From Candidatus Hydrogenedentota bacterium (GTDB lineage Bacteria > Hydrogenedentota > Hydrogenedentia > Hydrogenedentales > JAEUWI01), in NCBI GenBank assembly GCA_016791475.1, contig JAEUWI010000003.1, forward strand, positions 124,001 through 188,000: 64,000 bases of DNA, read 5' to 3'. The number at the start of each line of letters is the position of its first letter. Positions within the stretch are counted from its first letter, which is position 1. Shown here in pieces: positions 40,925 to 49,624 of this stretch. A model generated the notes under the pieces. That model was given only the letters and a program-made list of their open reading frames with translations. It had not been told where the DNA came from and ran no database searches. A program made the position numbers and the translations under genes.

Positions 40925-41404
40925 TCAGGTCAATGCCAACCGATCCACCATAGACTTCACCGCCGCAATCAAGGGTTCCTTGTTCGGCGAATAGCCCTGC
41001 GGCGCCTCCGGGGGATTCGCGCAGGCGTCCGCAAGGTCTTTCATATCAAGAACCATCCTACCCCATCCGCGACGCTCAACGGCTTCGGCAATTTCCAACT
41101 GGTGATCGTTCATGTGCTCGTTGAAACGCCTCAGTCGCGGCACCACTATAAACGGTCTCTGCACGCTCAGGGCGTCGATGGCCGTGCCGATGCCCGCATG
41201 GCCCACGATGACCCGTGCGTGGCGCTGGATATCGAGGCATTCTTCGCGCGGCAGGAACTCAAACCATTCGCAATGGCTCGGGTGCCGGCTGGCATTGCCC
41301 AATTGCAGTATTACCTGCTCGCCTGTCTCTTCCGCAATCGCATCGACGGCCTTCACGAGGCGATCAAATCCCATAAACATGGTGCCAAGTGTCACGTAAA
41401 TCAT
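40925..41404 (-). CDS. Alg13-like UDP-sugar transferase subunit (PssE-like)
   Basis: A 159-residue protein starting MIYVTLGTMFMGFDRLVKAV. The late block ARVIVGHAGIGTAIDALSVQRPFIVVPR is the nucleotide-sugar-binding signature of the GT28/Alg13 type. In eukaryotes Alg13 and Alg14 form one split UDP-GlcNAc transferase, and the bacterial PssE/PssD pair works the same way in exopolysaccharide synthesis. The start at 41404 overlaps the Alg14-like stop by 4 bp. Confidence 0.88.
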   Translation of the reverse strand: MIYVTLGTMFMGFDRLVKAVDAIAEETGEQVILQLGNASRHPSHCEWFEFLPREECLDIQRHARVIVGHAGIGTAIDALSVQRPFIVVPRLRRFNEHMNDHQLEIAEAVERRGWGRMVLDMKDLADACANPPEAPQGYSPNKEPLIAAVKSMVDRLALT

Positions 41405-41871
41405 GAAACTGGCGACTCGTCGATCAAGGAGCCAGAATAACGCGCACGGGGGCCATAGACCTTCAAGAGCTCGGGCCACTGCACATAAAATTCGTCGGCG
41501 ATCCAGTACACGACGCGGCCCGTCACGGATGGGCGTACGACCTGGGCTCCACACTCGATGTAAAGCAAGCGGGCGCGAAACAGCTTGCCGACCAGCGCCA
41601 CGGGAATCGCGATCTCCGCCCCGGTGGATACGATGAGGTCGGGGCGCTCCCTGCGAAATATCAAGAACACACGACCGAGGTTCTTCAGGAACTCGACGGG
41701 ATTCCTGGCCATATTCGGCACGAGATAGGCCCGCTCCAGACGGCGCGTGGTATCGGCGTCGTAGGTGAAATAGAAGACCTCGTGACCCGAAAAGGCCGCC
41801 TGAAGCTGGAGCATCTCATTGAGATGACCGCCGTGGGAGCAGGTGCAACAGATTTTGATGGGGTTGGGCAT
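41401..41871 (-). CDS. Alg14-like membrane subunit of glycosyltransferase (PssD-like)
   Basis: A 156-residue protein of the Alg14/PssD family. It starts KICCTCSHGGHLNEMLQL, with the Gly-rich loop of this family, and has FRRERPDLIVSTGAEIAIPVAL and LLYIECGAQVVRPSVTGR. It anchors the Alg13-like subunit to the membrane. It is co-translated with it through a 4-bp overlap. It comes first in this minus-strand run. Confidence 0.9.
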   Translation of the reverse strand: MPNPIKICCTCSHGGHLNEMLQLQAAFSGHEVFYFTYDADTTRRLERAYLVPNMARNPVEFLKNLGRVFLIFRRERPDLIVSTGAEIAIPVALVGKLFRARLLYIECGAQVVRPSVTGRVVYWIADEFYVQWPELLKVYGPRARYSGSLIDESPVS

Positions 41872-41990
41872 GGGTAAGCGCTTTCATGTCGATTGGTGTG
41901 AATCGTAATGGAAGTACGAGTGAGGATGCCAACAATCGTTCGTCTCGACAATTGATCGACTAAGGTGGACGCCGAAATACAAGATACACC

Positions 41991-42169
41991 TCTGGGTGCC
42001 ACCCGTACGCGGAGGAGCGAAGCGGGGGAGCTTACGGGTGATGGGACTCTAACTTGTTTAAGGCACACTGGAACAACAAGAGTAGAATCAGTTCGACGTA
42101 GTAGTCCGGCGAATCCGCCCCCGTAAACTTGGTCGCAGTAGCTCCCGCGTGTACGGGTGGCACCCAGAC
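41991..42169. repeat. Inverted repeat in the divergent gap of the polysaccharide cluster
   Basis: TCTGGGTGCCACCCGTAC at 41991 and GTACGGGTGGCACCCAGA at 42151-42168 are exact complements, extended imperfectly inward by GCGGAGGAGC and GCTCCCGCGT. The gap 41872-42295 also has to contain the divergent promoters for the Alg14-like and GT39-like genes. No gene is seen in it. Confidence 0.8.
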
Positions 42170-42295
42170 GTCTGTTTCGAACGGTCGGATGAGTGCCGAT
42201 AGATTGCGTACTCATTGCGTATCCACGACCTAGACTCCTAATCACCAACCCGATACAATACGGGCATTCACCTTCAACCGGAACCGTCTTTTCGC

Positions 42296-43921
42296 ATGCA
42301 CCGACTTCACGCCCTGCGCCAATCTATCCTAGAGTTCATGCGATTCATATTCGCACCGGCGCCATCCGTGGATACGCCCATGGCGCGGTGGGAGTGGGGT
42401 GCCGTTGCGGTCTTGGTAACTATTTCCCTCGCGTTGGGCTTACCCAATCTTGCCGCACCGAGCCTTTGGCACGATGAACTGGTGCATATTTACGTGGCCA
42501 GGAACATCGCCGACACCGGTTGGCCCGCGCTGCCGAGCGGCAATTTCTATCCGAGCTCCACGGCGTACAATTATCTCCTTGCGGCATTTGTACGCCTTCT
42601 GGGCGACGACGCTTTCGCCGTGCGTCTCCCTTCCGTGTTGCTCGGCGGCCTGAACACCGCTCTCGTTTACATTCTTTGTCGCAACTGGCTGGGCCGCACC
42701 ACCGCATTGTGGGCCGCGTTTTTCTTTGCCACTTCGCCGTGGCAGGTGGGCTGGGCGCGCCAGGCCCGCCTCTATGAGTTCCAGATTACGAGCTACCTGC
42801 TCATGCTCGGGCTTGCGTGGCGTTTCTTCACTGGCCCGAAGCCCAGCTCCCTGCCGCACACGGGTACGGGCGCGATCCTGGCCTATGTCACGGGCCTGCT
42901 CACCTCCTTCCATTCCATCCTCTATCTGGGACCCCCGGGTGCCTTTGCGATCTTCGCCCTGCTCCGCAATCGCGTGTGGAAGTCGCGCTGGAGCGCGGCC
43001 ATCCTTACCTGCACCGTACTGGGACTCCTCACCATCGCGTCGTTTTACTTCAACCCCAACCCGGTGGACCGGGCGGCGGTATTTGAGACGGGTATCGGCG
43101 GGCGCCTGCTGGATCAACTCCGCACCGACCGCTATTACTACTTTCGCTTTCTCGGCGGCAATCTGAGCCTCGGCTTCTTTCTCCTGGCCCTCTTCGGCTC
43201 GGCGGTATTGTTGCTTCGGCGCGATCCGAAAACGTTCTGGGTGCTCCTCGCTTTCTGGGTACCGGTACTGATCCTGACCTACCTCGTAGGCTACCGGCGG
43301 CATCGCTTCATGTTCTTTGCCTACCCGATCTATATCATGATTTACGCCCACGGCCTCGTTGTGCTGCTCGCTCTCCTGCGCGAGTACCGGCGCTCGATGC
43401 TTCATTGCGCTGTCGCCGTACTGACGGCGCTCTTTCTCGCGCGCCTGGCCTGGTCGCAAGCACAACTCATGGGAGACAGCGTCGAGGCGGCCGGCGGCGC
43501 GGACACGACCCTGGCCACCCATCACCCTCAATGGCGAGAGCCCGCGACGTGGGTGAAAGAGCACCAAACCGACGAGACGATTCTTACCACCACTTACCTG
43601 CCCGTCCAATATTATCTTGGTCATGTGGACAACTGGTTTCCGAACCGTTACACGAAGTGGGAATATCAGGAATCGGGCATGGAAGGCCTCGGCTCGCTGG
43701 ATGAACTCAAGGCATTCCTCCGGGAGCACCCGCGTGGCTACTTCCTCGCCGAATCGTCTCGATTCGACATGTGGCGCCATTATGGCGCCCTGGTGCAGGA
43801 TCTGGGTCGGGAAGTGGACTGGGTGGAGGCCCACATGGAATTTGTTGAAGAGGCATCCAGCGTGGATGTGCGCGTCTGGCGCTGGGACTTCGAGGAGAAC
43901 GGCGTGGTAACCGTGCCATGA
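42296..43921 (+). CDS. GT39/ArnT-like membrane glycosyltransferase
   Basis: A 541-residue polytopic membrane protein with about ten hydrophobic segments. After the first helix (about 36-50) the conserved acidic loop reads APSLWHDELVHIYVARN, the DE motif of ArnT/PMT-type enzymes that use polyprenyl-linked sugars. A later loop, FATSPWQVGWARQARLYEF, is also family-like. The C-terminal 120 residues are a soluble extracytoplasmic domain. The stop overlaps the next gene by 4 bp. It is divergent from the Alg13/14-like pair. Confidence 0.88.
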   Translation: MHRLHALRQSILEFMRFIFAPAPSVDTPMARWEWGAVAVLVTISLALGLPNLAAPSLWHDELVHIYVARNIADTGWPALPSGNFYPSSTAYNYLLAAFVRLLGDDAFAVRLPSVLLGGLNTALVYILCRNWLGRTTALWAAFFFATSPWQVGWARQARLYEFQITSYLLMLGLAWRFFTGPKPSSLPHTGTGAILAYVTGLLTSFHSILYLGPPGAFAIFALLRNRVWKSRWSAAILTCTVLGLLTIASFYFNPNPVDRAAVFETGIGGRLLDQLRTDRYYYFRFLGGNLSLGFFLLALFGSAVLLLRRDPKTFWVLLAFWVPVLILTYLVGYRRHRFMFFAYPIYIMIYAHGLVVLLALLREYRRSMLHCAVAVLTALFLARLAWSQAQLMGDSVEAAGGADTTLATHHPQWREPATWVKEHQTDETILTTTYLPVQYYLGHVDNWFPNRYTKWEYQESGMEGLGSLDELKAFLREHPRGYFLAESSRFDMWRHYGALVQDLGREVDWVEAHMEFVEEASSVDVRVWRWDFEENGVVTVP

Positions 43922-44868
43922 GCAACGCCGAGACATCGCCACGATCACGCAGCGGGGGGCGCTGGTTTTTCTTGTTCGGCCTGCTCTTCCTTACGGCCCT
44001 GGGCTGGCATTTCGGCTTTCGGGATCTGGGAGACTTGCTCCGGGATGCGAAACCCGTGCCCCTCGCGCTCATGTCGCTCCTCATTGTCGCGGGCTTCTGG
44101 CTCCGCGCCGCGAAGTGGCGCTACGCGCTGGGGCCAGGCCAACAGGGGATTCTCCTCTTTTTCCTGGCCAAGACTGCGGGCAACTGGACGCCGGGCCGGG
44201 CCGGGGAACTAGCCCCCTTGCTGCTGAAGCGCCACCGCAATGCCCGCGTGGCGGCGTGGATCGGGCTCGACCGTGTCGTGGAGGTGGCGTGGACGCTGGT
44301 CCTCGGCCTGGCGGGCGTGGCGTGGTTGGGGCTCGTAGCGCCATGGGCATGGTTTGCGATCGTCGCAGGGGCCCTGGTGGTCGCGCTGCTGACCCTAACG
44401 GGGCTTCGGGTCCAATCGAGGGAAGAGACATCGGTCAATGATGAAGTTACGGGCGGGTGGAAGGACCGAATCCTCGCTTTCGCCCTGAAAGTCCGGACCG
44501 AGCTCCTCCTCTTTTCCCGAAAGTTTCCCCTGGTCATGGCGCTGACCTTTTTCGCCAAGCTAACTGATGTTTACGCCGTGGTTTATCTCTGCGAAGCTTT
44601 CGGCTACACCGCCGGAATCATGCTGGTCTGCGCCGCCCGCTGCGCCCACGGCCTCGTCAGTGCTATTCCCGTGACACCCGACGCCACAGGTGTGCCCTAC
44701 GTCGCCGCCGCCTGGTTTCTTTATCAATATGCGGGAATCCCGTATGAGACCCTGACCACCGCGCTCGCCTTGGAGGTCATTGCGATTAATGCTATACTCT
44801 GGGTCTGTTTTTGTCTGGTAACCGCCAGGCGTTGGAAATCACCTTCGATCGGATCAACTGCCTCATGA
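43918..44868 (+). CDS. Flippase-like membrane protein (UPF0104/LPG synthase TM type)
   Basis: A 316-residue membrane protein with seven or eight helices. It matches the lysylphosphatidylglycerol-synthase transmembrane/flippase-like family: LRAAKWRYALGPG, GNWTPGRAGELAPLLLKR and PVTPDATGVPYVAAAWFL. Members are associated with lipid or polyprenyl-sugar flipping. It is coupled at both ends by 4-bp overlaps, to the GT39-like gene upstream and hemH downstream. Confidence 0.85.
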   Translation: MSNAETSPRSRSGGRWFFLFGLLFLTALGWHFGFRDLGDLLRDAKPVPLALMSLLIVAGFWLRAAKWRYALGPGQQGILLFFLAKTAGNWTPGRAGELAPLLLKRHRNARVAAWIGLDRVVEVAWTLVLGLAGVAWLGLVAPWAWFAIVAGALVVALLTLTGLRVQSREETSVNDEVTGGWKDRILAFALKVRTELLLFSRKFPLVMALTFFAKLTDVYAVVYLCEAFGYTAGIMLVCAARCAHGLVSAIPVTPDATGVPYVAAAWFLYQYAGIPYETLTTALALEVIAINAILWVCFCLVTARRWKSPSIGSTAS

Positions 44869-45887
44869 AGTCCTTCTCCACCGGAATTCTTCTCGTCAAC
44901 ACCGGTTCTTCTTCGGCCCCAGAAACCGCCGAAACGCGCGAGTATCTTCGCCAGTTCCTCTCCGACCCGCGCATTATCGATATCGCGGCATGGAAACGCT
45001 GGATCATTGTTAACCTGTTCATTCTGCCCTTCCGGCCGGCCAAGACTGCCGAGGCCTATAGGGCCGTCTGGACTGATCGCGGTTCGCCCTTGCTCAGCAT
45101 CAGCGAGGACTTCGCCAAGGCACTTGCGGAAGTGCTTCCCGACATGCCAATCGAACTCGGCATGGCCTATGGTGTGCCCTCCATCGAAACCGGCATGGAC
45201 AAGCTTATCGCCACCGGCGTTGACCGGATCATCGTGGTGCCCATGTTTCCCCAGTACGCCTCGGCGACCACCGGCGGCGTGGTGGAGCGGTGCTCCAAAC
45301 ACGCCGCGGGCATGTGGAATACGCCCTTCCTGTCCTTCCTGCCGCCCTATTTCGATGACGAGGGCTATCTGGAAGCGTGGGAAGCCGTGGCGGCGGATCG
45401 CCTGGCGGCCTTCAAGCCGGATCACGTTCTCCTGAGCTACCACGGCCTCCCGGAGCGCCAGATCTACAAAGGCGATCCGTCCGGCAGTCATTGCCTGAAG
45501 GTGAAAGACTGCTGCGCCGTGGAGAACTCGGCCAATAAGAATTGCTACCGCAGACAGTGCATGGCCACCTCTCGTGCCCTCATCCAGCGCCTCGGTCTGG
45601 AAGAGGGAAAATACTCCCTGACCTTTCAGTCCCGTCTCGGCCGTGACCCCTGGCTTTCGCCCGCCACCGACCAGACGGTCGTCGCCCTCGCAAAGAGCGG
45701 CGTAAAGCGCCTGGCGGTCCTTTCGCCCGCCTTCACGGCCGACTGCCTGGAAACCCTCGAAGAAATCGGGATGCAGGCCAAGGAAAGCTTCCAAGAACAT
45801 GGGGGAGAGGCCTTTGAGCTCATTCCCTCGCTGAATACACACCCCCGGTGGGTCGCGGCGCTGGCGGACCTGGTCAAAGCCGTTTGA
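44865..45887 (+). CDS. hemH: Ferrochelatase, Cys-rich type
   Basis: A 340-residue ferrochelatase that inserts iron into porphyrin for haem (or coproporphyrin in some lineages). It starts TGILLVNTGSSSAPET and has the catalytic histidine in LLSYHGLPERQI. Other blocks are IVVPMFPQYASATTGG and the late SPAFTADCLETLEEIG. A Cys-rich insertion (CLKVKDCCAV, then NCYRRQC) may bind metal or an Fe-S cluster, as in some ferrochelatases. The start at 44865 overlaps the flippase-like stop. Confidence 0.94.
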   Translation: MKSFSTGILLVNTGSSSAPETAETREYLRQFLSDPRIIDIAAWKRWIIVNLFILPFRPAKTAEAYRAVWTDRGSPLLSISEDFAKALAEVLPDMPIELGMAYGVPSIETGMDKLIATGVDRIIVVPMFPQYASATTGGVVERCSKHAAGMWNTPFLSFLPPYFDDEGYLEAWEAVAADRLAAFKPDHVLLSYHGLPERQIYKGDPSGSHCLKVKDCCAVENSANKNCYRRQCMATSRALIQRLGLEEGKYSLTFQSRLGRDPWLSPATDQTVVALAKSGVKRLAVLSPAFTADCLETLEEIGMQAKESFQEHGGEAFELIPSLNTHPRWVAALADLVKAV

Positions 45888-46011
45888 TTAAGCTCTTCGC
45901 CGGTACCCGGAGGGGGCATAATCATGATTCCGAAAACAGTAGCCTGTGACTCAATAGTACGTCCTATAAGAAGCGTGCCAACGGTTTTGAGGCAGATCGG
46001 AGTTTTTCGCT

Positions 46012-47094
46012 GTGCCCTTTATTCCCGTATACGACATTCGGACCTGGCGTTGCGTCACCGCCACGCGGGAAGAGTTACGATTCCGCCCGGGGTTGGTAAC
46101 GCTTCTCCGTAGACTCTTCCTCGCCGGTCTCTGTGCGCTCGGAATCTTTATGGTCGAGTTCACTTTCCGGGGGGCCGCGAACACTGCGCCACAAACTAGC
46201 CTTCCAGCCCACGGCGAGCGTCGGCAGGAGGTCAGTGAAGACCTGGCGCGGGCTTTCGAAGCGATTCGCAACAGTATTTCCGAAGAAGAATATCAGCGCC
46301 TCCTCGCCGAGGCCGATGCAGGCCACACCCAGCGGCTTGCCGAAATGACCGCAGCCCGGGAGCGTTCTGCGCACGTTGAACGCGCTTTCGGGTTGATACG
46401 ACAGCCGCTCCTGGGGGTACTTGCCACCGTCGGGATTATGGCCGTCCTCAGTTGCCTGTGGAACCGGTTGTCCGTTGCAAGGAATGCTCGGGGAGAACTC
46501 GAAATCTTCAGCTTCTTCCTCTGGCCCCGTACCGGCTACGTGTCCCTCGCGGCGCTCCACGGAATCCAGATTTTTGCCGTCGAGCGTCTCGGTAAGAAGC
46601 GGCCGATGTCGCCCCCCGATCACCACTGGGAATGGATCGTGAAACTGGTCTCCACGGACGGCAGCCCTGCGCCGCAGTTTCACATCCTGCGAGAACGCCG
46701 CCCGCCGGGAATGCGCGGAATGGGGCCCGCACCGGTCCGCGAACTGGCGCAGGCGCTGCACCTGATGACGGATTTGCCCGTAAGTCCGCCGGAGTTGATA
46801 AACGCGCAAAGGGCAGGCGGAAGGGGTGTTGTCTATGACAGAAGTCTGAACGACCTCAAGGTGACACCCGTGCGCCAGGAGACTTGGAATTTCTCCAGGA
46901 ACGAGGAAATCCCGTCGGAAATAAGAGCGCAAATCTCGGGGATGACGGGGAATCGGACCGAGGTACTACCCGGCGGGGTGACCCGCTCCATGCGCCAGGA
47001 GATCGTTGTGACTGACGAACAAGGTCGGTCCATCTCCTACAATAGCATCGACGAACTGCCGGACGACGTCCGACGACGTCTTGGACTTCATTGA
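46012..47094 (+). CDS. Hypothetical two-helix membrane protein
   Basis: A 360-residue protein with a GTG start at 46012. Hydrophobic segments lie at about 33-50 (LFLAGLCALGIFMVEF) and about 131-147 (LLGVLATVGIMAVLSCLW). The region between is charged and helical (SEEEYQRLLAEADAGHTQRL). The C-terminal 200 residues are soluble and beta-rich, possibly a PH-like fold (GELEIFSFFLWPRTGYVSL). I do not recognise a family. It stands alone after hemH. Confidence 0.65.
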   Translation: MPFIPVYDIRTWRCVTATREELRFRPGLVTLLRRLFLAGLCALGIFMVEFTFRGAANTAPQTSLPAHGERRQEVSEDLARAFEAIRNSISEEEYQRLLAEADAGHTQRLAEMTAARERSAHVERAFGLIRQPLLGVLATVGIMAVLSCLWNRLSVARNARGELEIFSFFLWPRTGYVSLAALHGIQIFAVERLGKKRPMSPPDHHWEWIVKLVSTDGSPAPQFHILRERRPPGMRGMGPAPVRELAQALHLMTDLPVSPPELINAQRAGGRGVVYDRSLNDLKVTPVRQETWNFSRNEEIPSEIRAQISGMTGNRTEVLPGGVTRSMRQEIVVTDEQGRSISYNSIDELPDDVRRRLGLH

Positions 47095-47245
47095 GACCAT
47101 TTGAATAGGCCTCCCGGCTCTTCGTCTCTTCCAGCAAGGAACCTGTACACGGGGTACGGGTATTAGACCGATGTAACAATGACCGACCAGAACGGTACTC
47201 ATTGTTGAGACAACGTGTCGAAAGCGGACAGGAGTGAGGAAGACC

Positions 47246-47347
47246 ATGCTGGAAGCCATAGCCGATTCGACCCAATCAGCCGTAGACCTGGCCCTGAAGA
47301 TGGCCGGGGATGCTATTCGAGCCCTTGGTGGATTGTTGAGGGGGTAG
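47246..47347 (+). CDS. Small ORF of 33 residues
   Basis: The frame MLEAIADSTQSAVDLALKMA continues as GDAIRALGGLLRG and stops at TAG. GAGGAAG precedes the ATG at good spacing. The peptide is helical and amphipathic. It weakly resembles the start of nucleoside-recognition (SpmA-like gate) domains, so it could be a gene remnant as well as a true small protein. It ends 4 bases before the stop of the convergent ygfZ gene. Confidence 0.35.
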   Translation: MLEAIADSTQSAVDLALKMAGDAIRALGGLLRG

Positions 47348-47350
47348 CCG

Positions 47351-49081
47351 CTACACCAACTGTTTCAGCCGCCGTTCCATTTCACGCATGGGCATCAGAT
47401 CGCCTTTGCGTCCCGCGACTTCAACGCCCGTAGCGTAGGCCACTCTGGCTGCGGCCACGTCGCCCAGGACCTCGTGACACTTGCCGAGGTTCAGGTAGGC
47501 CGCCGAAAAATCCTTCTGCACCCGGGTCGCCGTCTCCAGATAGGGAATAGCGTCCGCATGGCGGTCCAACTGGATATACGCCTGGCCCAGCCCCATCGTG
47601 GCAACGGGATCTTCCGAGTCGATCTCCAGCACTTCCAGGAACATGCCGATGCGCTGTTCCGCTTCGGCCTTGAGGCGTTCCCGCTCCGCTTTGGCCGCCT
47701 TCTCCGCCTGTCTCGCGTCCAGTTCCTGCTTGAATTCCAACTGATTTGCCAGCGCTTTCTCGTCCTCCGCCTCCTGGATTCGCCCCTGGCTCATGTAGAA
47801 CACGGAAAGATTCGTATGGGCCATCACGCAGTTCGGGTTCAGCGCCGCAAGCTTCTTCATGAAGTAAATGGCATCGTCCACCCGGTGATGGCGGTGCAGA
47901 ATCACCCCCAGGGCCTCGTAGGCATCCTCAAATTCGGGCGCGAGCAGGAGCGCTTCCATCAGAATATGAATCGCAGTCTCATCTTCATCGTTGGTGTCGG
48001 CCTCGAAAAGCTTCAGGGCCTCATCGTAAAAACGGCGGGCGTTCTCCTCCCGGTTCAGCGGTGCGTGAACTGGCCAGTGAGCCACCACGCTATGGAAGAC
48101 CGACTCCGGCGTGCCCGTCGTGAGCGTGTAGCGTTGGGCCGAGGTGCGGTGCTCGCGGTCGAGATAGGCCAGGGCCAGCCAGGAATTGAGCGTGGGGGAG
48201 AAGCCGCAGCGGAGCGCCTGGCCGACCTTCTTATCGCAGTCGAACAGGTCCGCGCCCACCTGGGGGATGGGGGAACCGTCATCGTCGATCAGTAAGCCGG
48301 CGAGCTTTTGCTTAGGGCTGCCGTAGGCCTTCAGCCGCGCCACCACTTCCTGGCCCAGATAGCAGCCCTTTTCGTAGCTCACCGCGCAATCCGCGAGGGG
48401 AGTCTCGGCGATGACGCGATCCGCATCAATCCCCTTGCCCCATCGGGGCATTCCCGATTCCATGATCAGGGTCTCTCGGGCTTCCGTGCCCACTTCCGTA
48501 AGAAAGAAGTCGTAACCCACATCTTCGAGGCGCATCAGGAGGGAAAGGGCTTCGCCGGGCTCGGGGATCAACAGGAACCCGTCCTCCCCGGACTCGCCCT
48601 GTCGAAACACCAGCACGTCGTGATCCAGAAAATGGATCGGCGCGAAAGCGAAGGGCTCCCGGGGCAGGTGGCGCGCCGCCTCCAGGGCATCACCGTGCTG
48701 GTTGGCCATGAGCACCACGGCCCGTGGCCCCTCCAGCAGGATCTGGGGGGTATCGCCGCCAACTTCCTCCACCTTGACCTCTTCCAGGAATAAATGAGTT
48801 TCCACCCGGCCGAGCAGCGCGGGTAGCTGGACCTTTTCGATGATGGCCCAGAACTCGTCCTCCCAGCGGTGAAGGGAGAAATAGGCTTGAACGCAACCTT
48901 TACGGTCCAGAATGGCCTGCATGTTGCCATGACCCGATTTCAGGCCGACCACATCATTGGTCGTCTGGGCGTGCAGCCAAGAGCCCGCGTCCTTCCCTGT
49001 AAACTGGACGACGGTGTAGTCGTCGCGGGTCCAGTAACCCACATTCTTGCGGACGGCTTCTATTTCTCGGATGGTGGCCAT
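47351..49081 (-). CDS. ygfZ: YgfZ/GcvT folate-binding protein fused to TPR repeats
   Basis: A 576-residue fusion. Residues 1 to about 335 are a YgfZ-type tetrahydrofolate-binding protein used in repair or assembly of Fe-S clusters; the signature is EKGCYLGQEVVARLKAYG. From about 370 to 570 come TPR-type repeats (AIHILMEALLLAPEFEDAYE, ATMGLGQAYIQLDRHADAIP), interrupted by a charged coiled coil (ARQAEKAAKAERERLKAEAE). YgfZ alone is about 320 residues, so the TPR half is an addition. The A-type Fe-S carrier gene just upstream supports the Fe-S role. Confidence 0.9.
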   Translation of the reverse strand: MATIREIEAVRKNVGYWTRDDYTVVQFTGKDAGSWLHAQTTNDVVGLKSGHGNMQAILDRKGCVQAYFSLHRWEDEFWAIIEKVQLPALLGRVETHLFLEEVKVEEVGGDTPQILLEGPRAVVLMANQHGDALEAARHLPREPFAFAPIHFLDHDVLVFRQGESGEDGFLLIPEPGEALSLLMRLEDVGYDFFLTEVGTEARETLIMESGMPRWGKGIDADRVIAETPLADCAVSYEKGCYLGQEVVARLKAYGSPKQKLAGLLIDDDGSPIPQVGADLFDCDKKVGQALRCGFSPTLNSWLALAYLDREHRTSAQRYTLTTGTPESVFHSVVAHWPVHAPLNREENARRFYDEALKLFEADTNDEDETAIHILMEALLLAPEFEDAYEALGVILHRHHRVDDAIYFMKKLAALNPNCVMAHTNLSVFYMSQGRIQEAEDEKALANQLEFKQELDARQAEKAAKAERERLKAEAEQRIGMFLEVLEIDSEDPVATMGLGQAYIQLDRHADAIPYLETATRVQKDFSAAYLNLGKCHEVLGDVAAARVAYATGVEVAGRKGDLMPMREMERRLKQLV

Positions 49082-49112
49082 TTAGATTCCTGACGTCATG
49101 GGCAATTATTTG

Positions 49113-49206
49113 CAGAGACAGCAGGAACGACAGGGACAGCAGAAATTGAGGTGCAACCACACCGCACCCATAGGTCTCTGCTGTCCCTGTCGTCCCTGCT
49201 GTCCCT
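49113..49206. repeat. Inverted repeat of CAGGGACAGCAG-type units
   Basis: CAGAGACAGCAGGAACGACA near 49113 and CTGCTGTCCCTGTCGTCCCT near 49178 are imperfect complements forming arms of about 30 bp. It lies in the short gap between the Fe-S carrier gene and ygfZ and would form a strong hairpin in the transcript. Confidence 0.78.
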
Positions 49207-49222
49207 GAACTGCTTAAAAAAA

Positions 49223-49588
49223 CTAAACCGAAAAGGATTCCCCGCAACCGCAGGTGCTGCTGGCGTTGGGGTTCTGGAAGGCAAAGCCCTTGCCCTTGAG
49301 GCCAGCCTTGTAATCCAGCACGATCCCCTTCAGGTAAATGGCGGACTTGCGGTCCATGAAGAACTTGATACCGTCCTGCTCCAGCCTGTTGTCGCCGTCG
49401 CGCGGGTTGTCAAATTCGAGCACGTAGGAAAAGCCGGAGCATCCTCCCCCCTTGACCCCCAGGCGAACGCCCTGCTTGTCCTTGCCCTCCTCGCCGTTCA
49501 TCATTTCGTGGAGCGCGGCGATGGCGTCTGGCGTGGCCTTCAACAGGGCTTTGGGCTGTTCCATCACGGTATCGGCGGTAGCGGACAT
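49223..49588 (-). CDS. A-type iron-sulfur carrier (IscA/ErpA-like)
   Basis: A 121-residue HesB/IscA-family protein. The three cluster-binding cysteines are visible in GGGCSGFSY and STCGCGESF. It carries Fe-S clusters to target enzymes. It has a short N-terminal extension (about 20 residues) before the core. It lies between DUF1858 and ygfZ on the same strand, forming a small Fe-S maintenance group. Assignment to IscA, SufA or ErpA is not possible by eye. Confidence 0.94.
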   Translation of the reverse strand: MSATADTVMEQPKALLKATPDAIAALHEMMNGEEGKDKQGVRLGVKGGGCSGFSYVLEFDNPRDGDNRLEQDGIKFFMDRKSAIYLKGIVLDYKAGLKGKGFAFQNPNASSTCGCGESFSV

Positions 49589-49624
49589 GAAGTACTCCTT
49601 GTGGGCAATGCCACGAAAAATCGG

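Noticed and set aside
42440-43948. Minus-strand frame of 502 codons opposite the GT39-like gene
   Set aside because: Shadow of a membrane protein gene. The translation is Arg/Glu-rich low complexity without any family motif.
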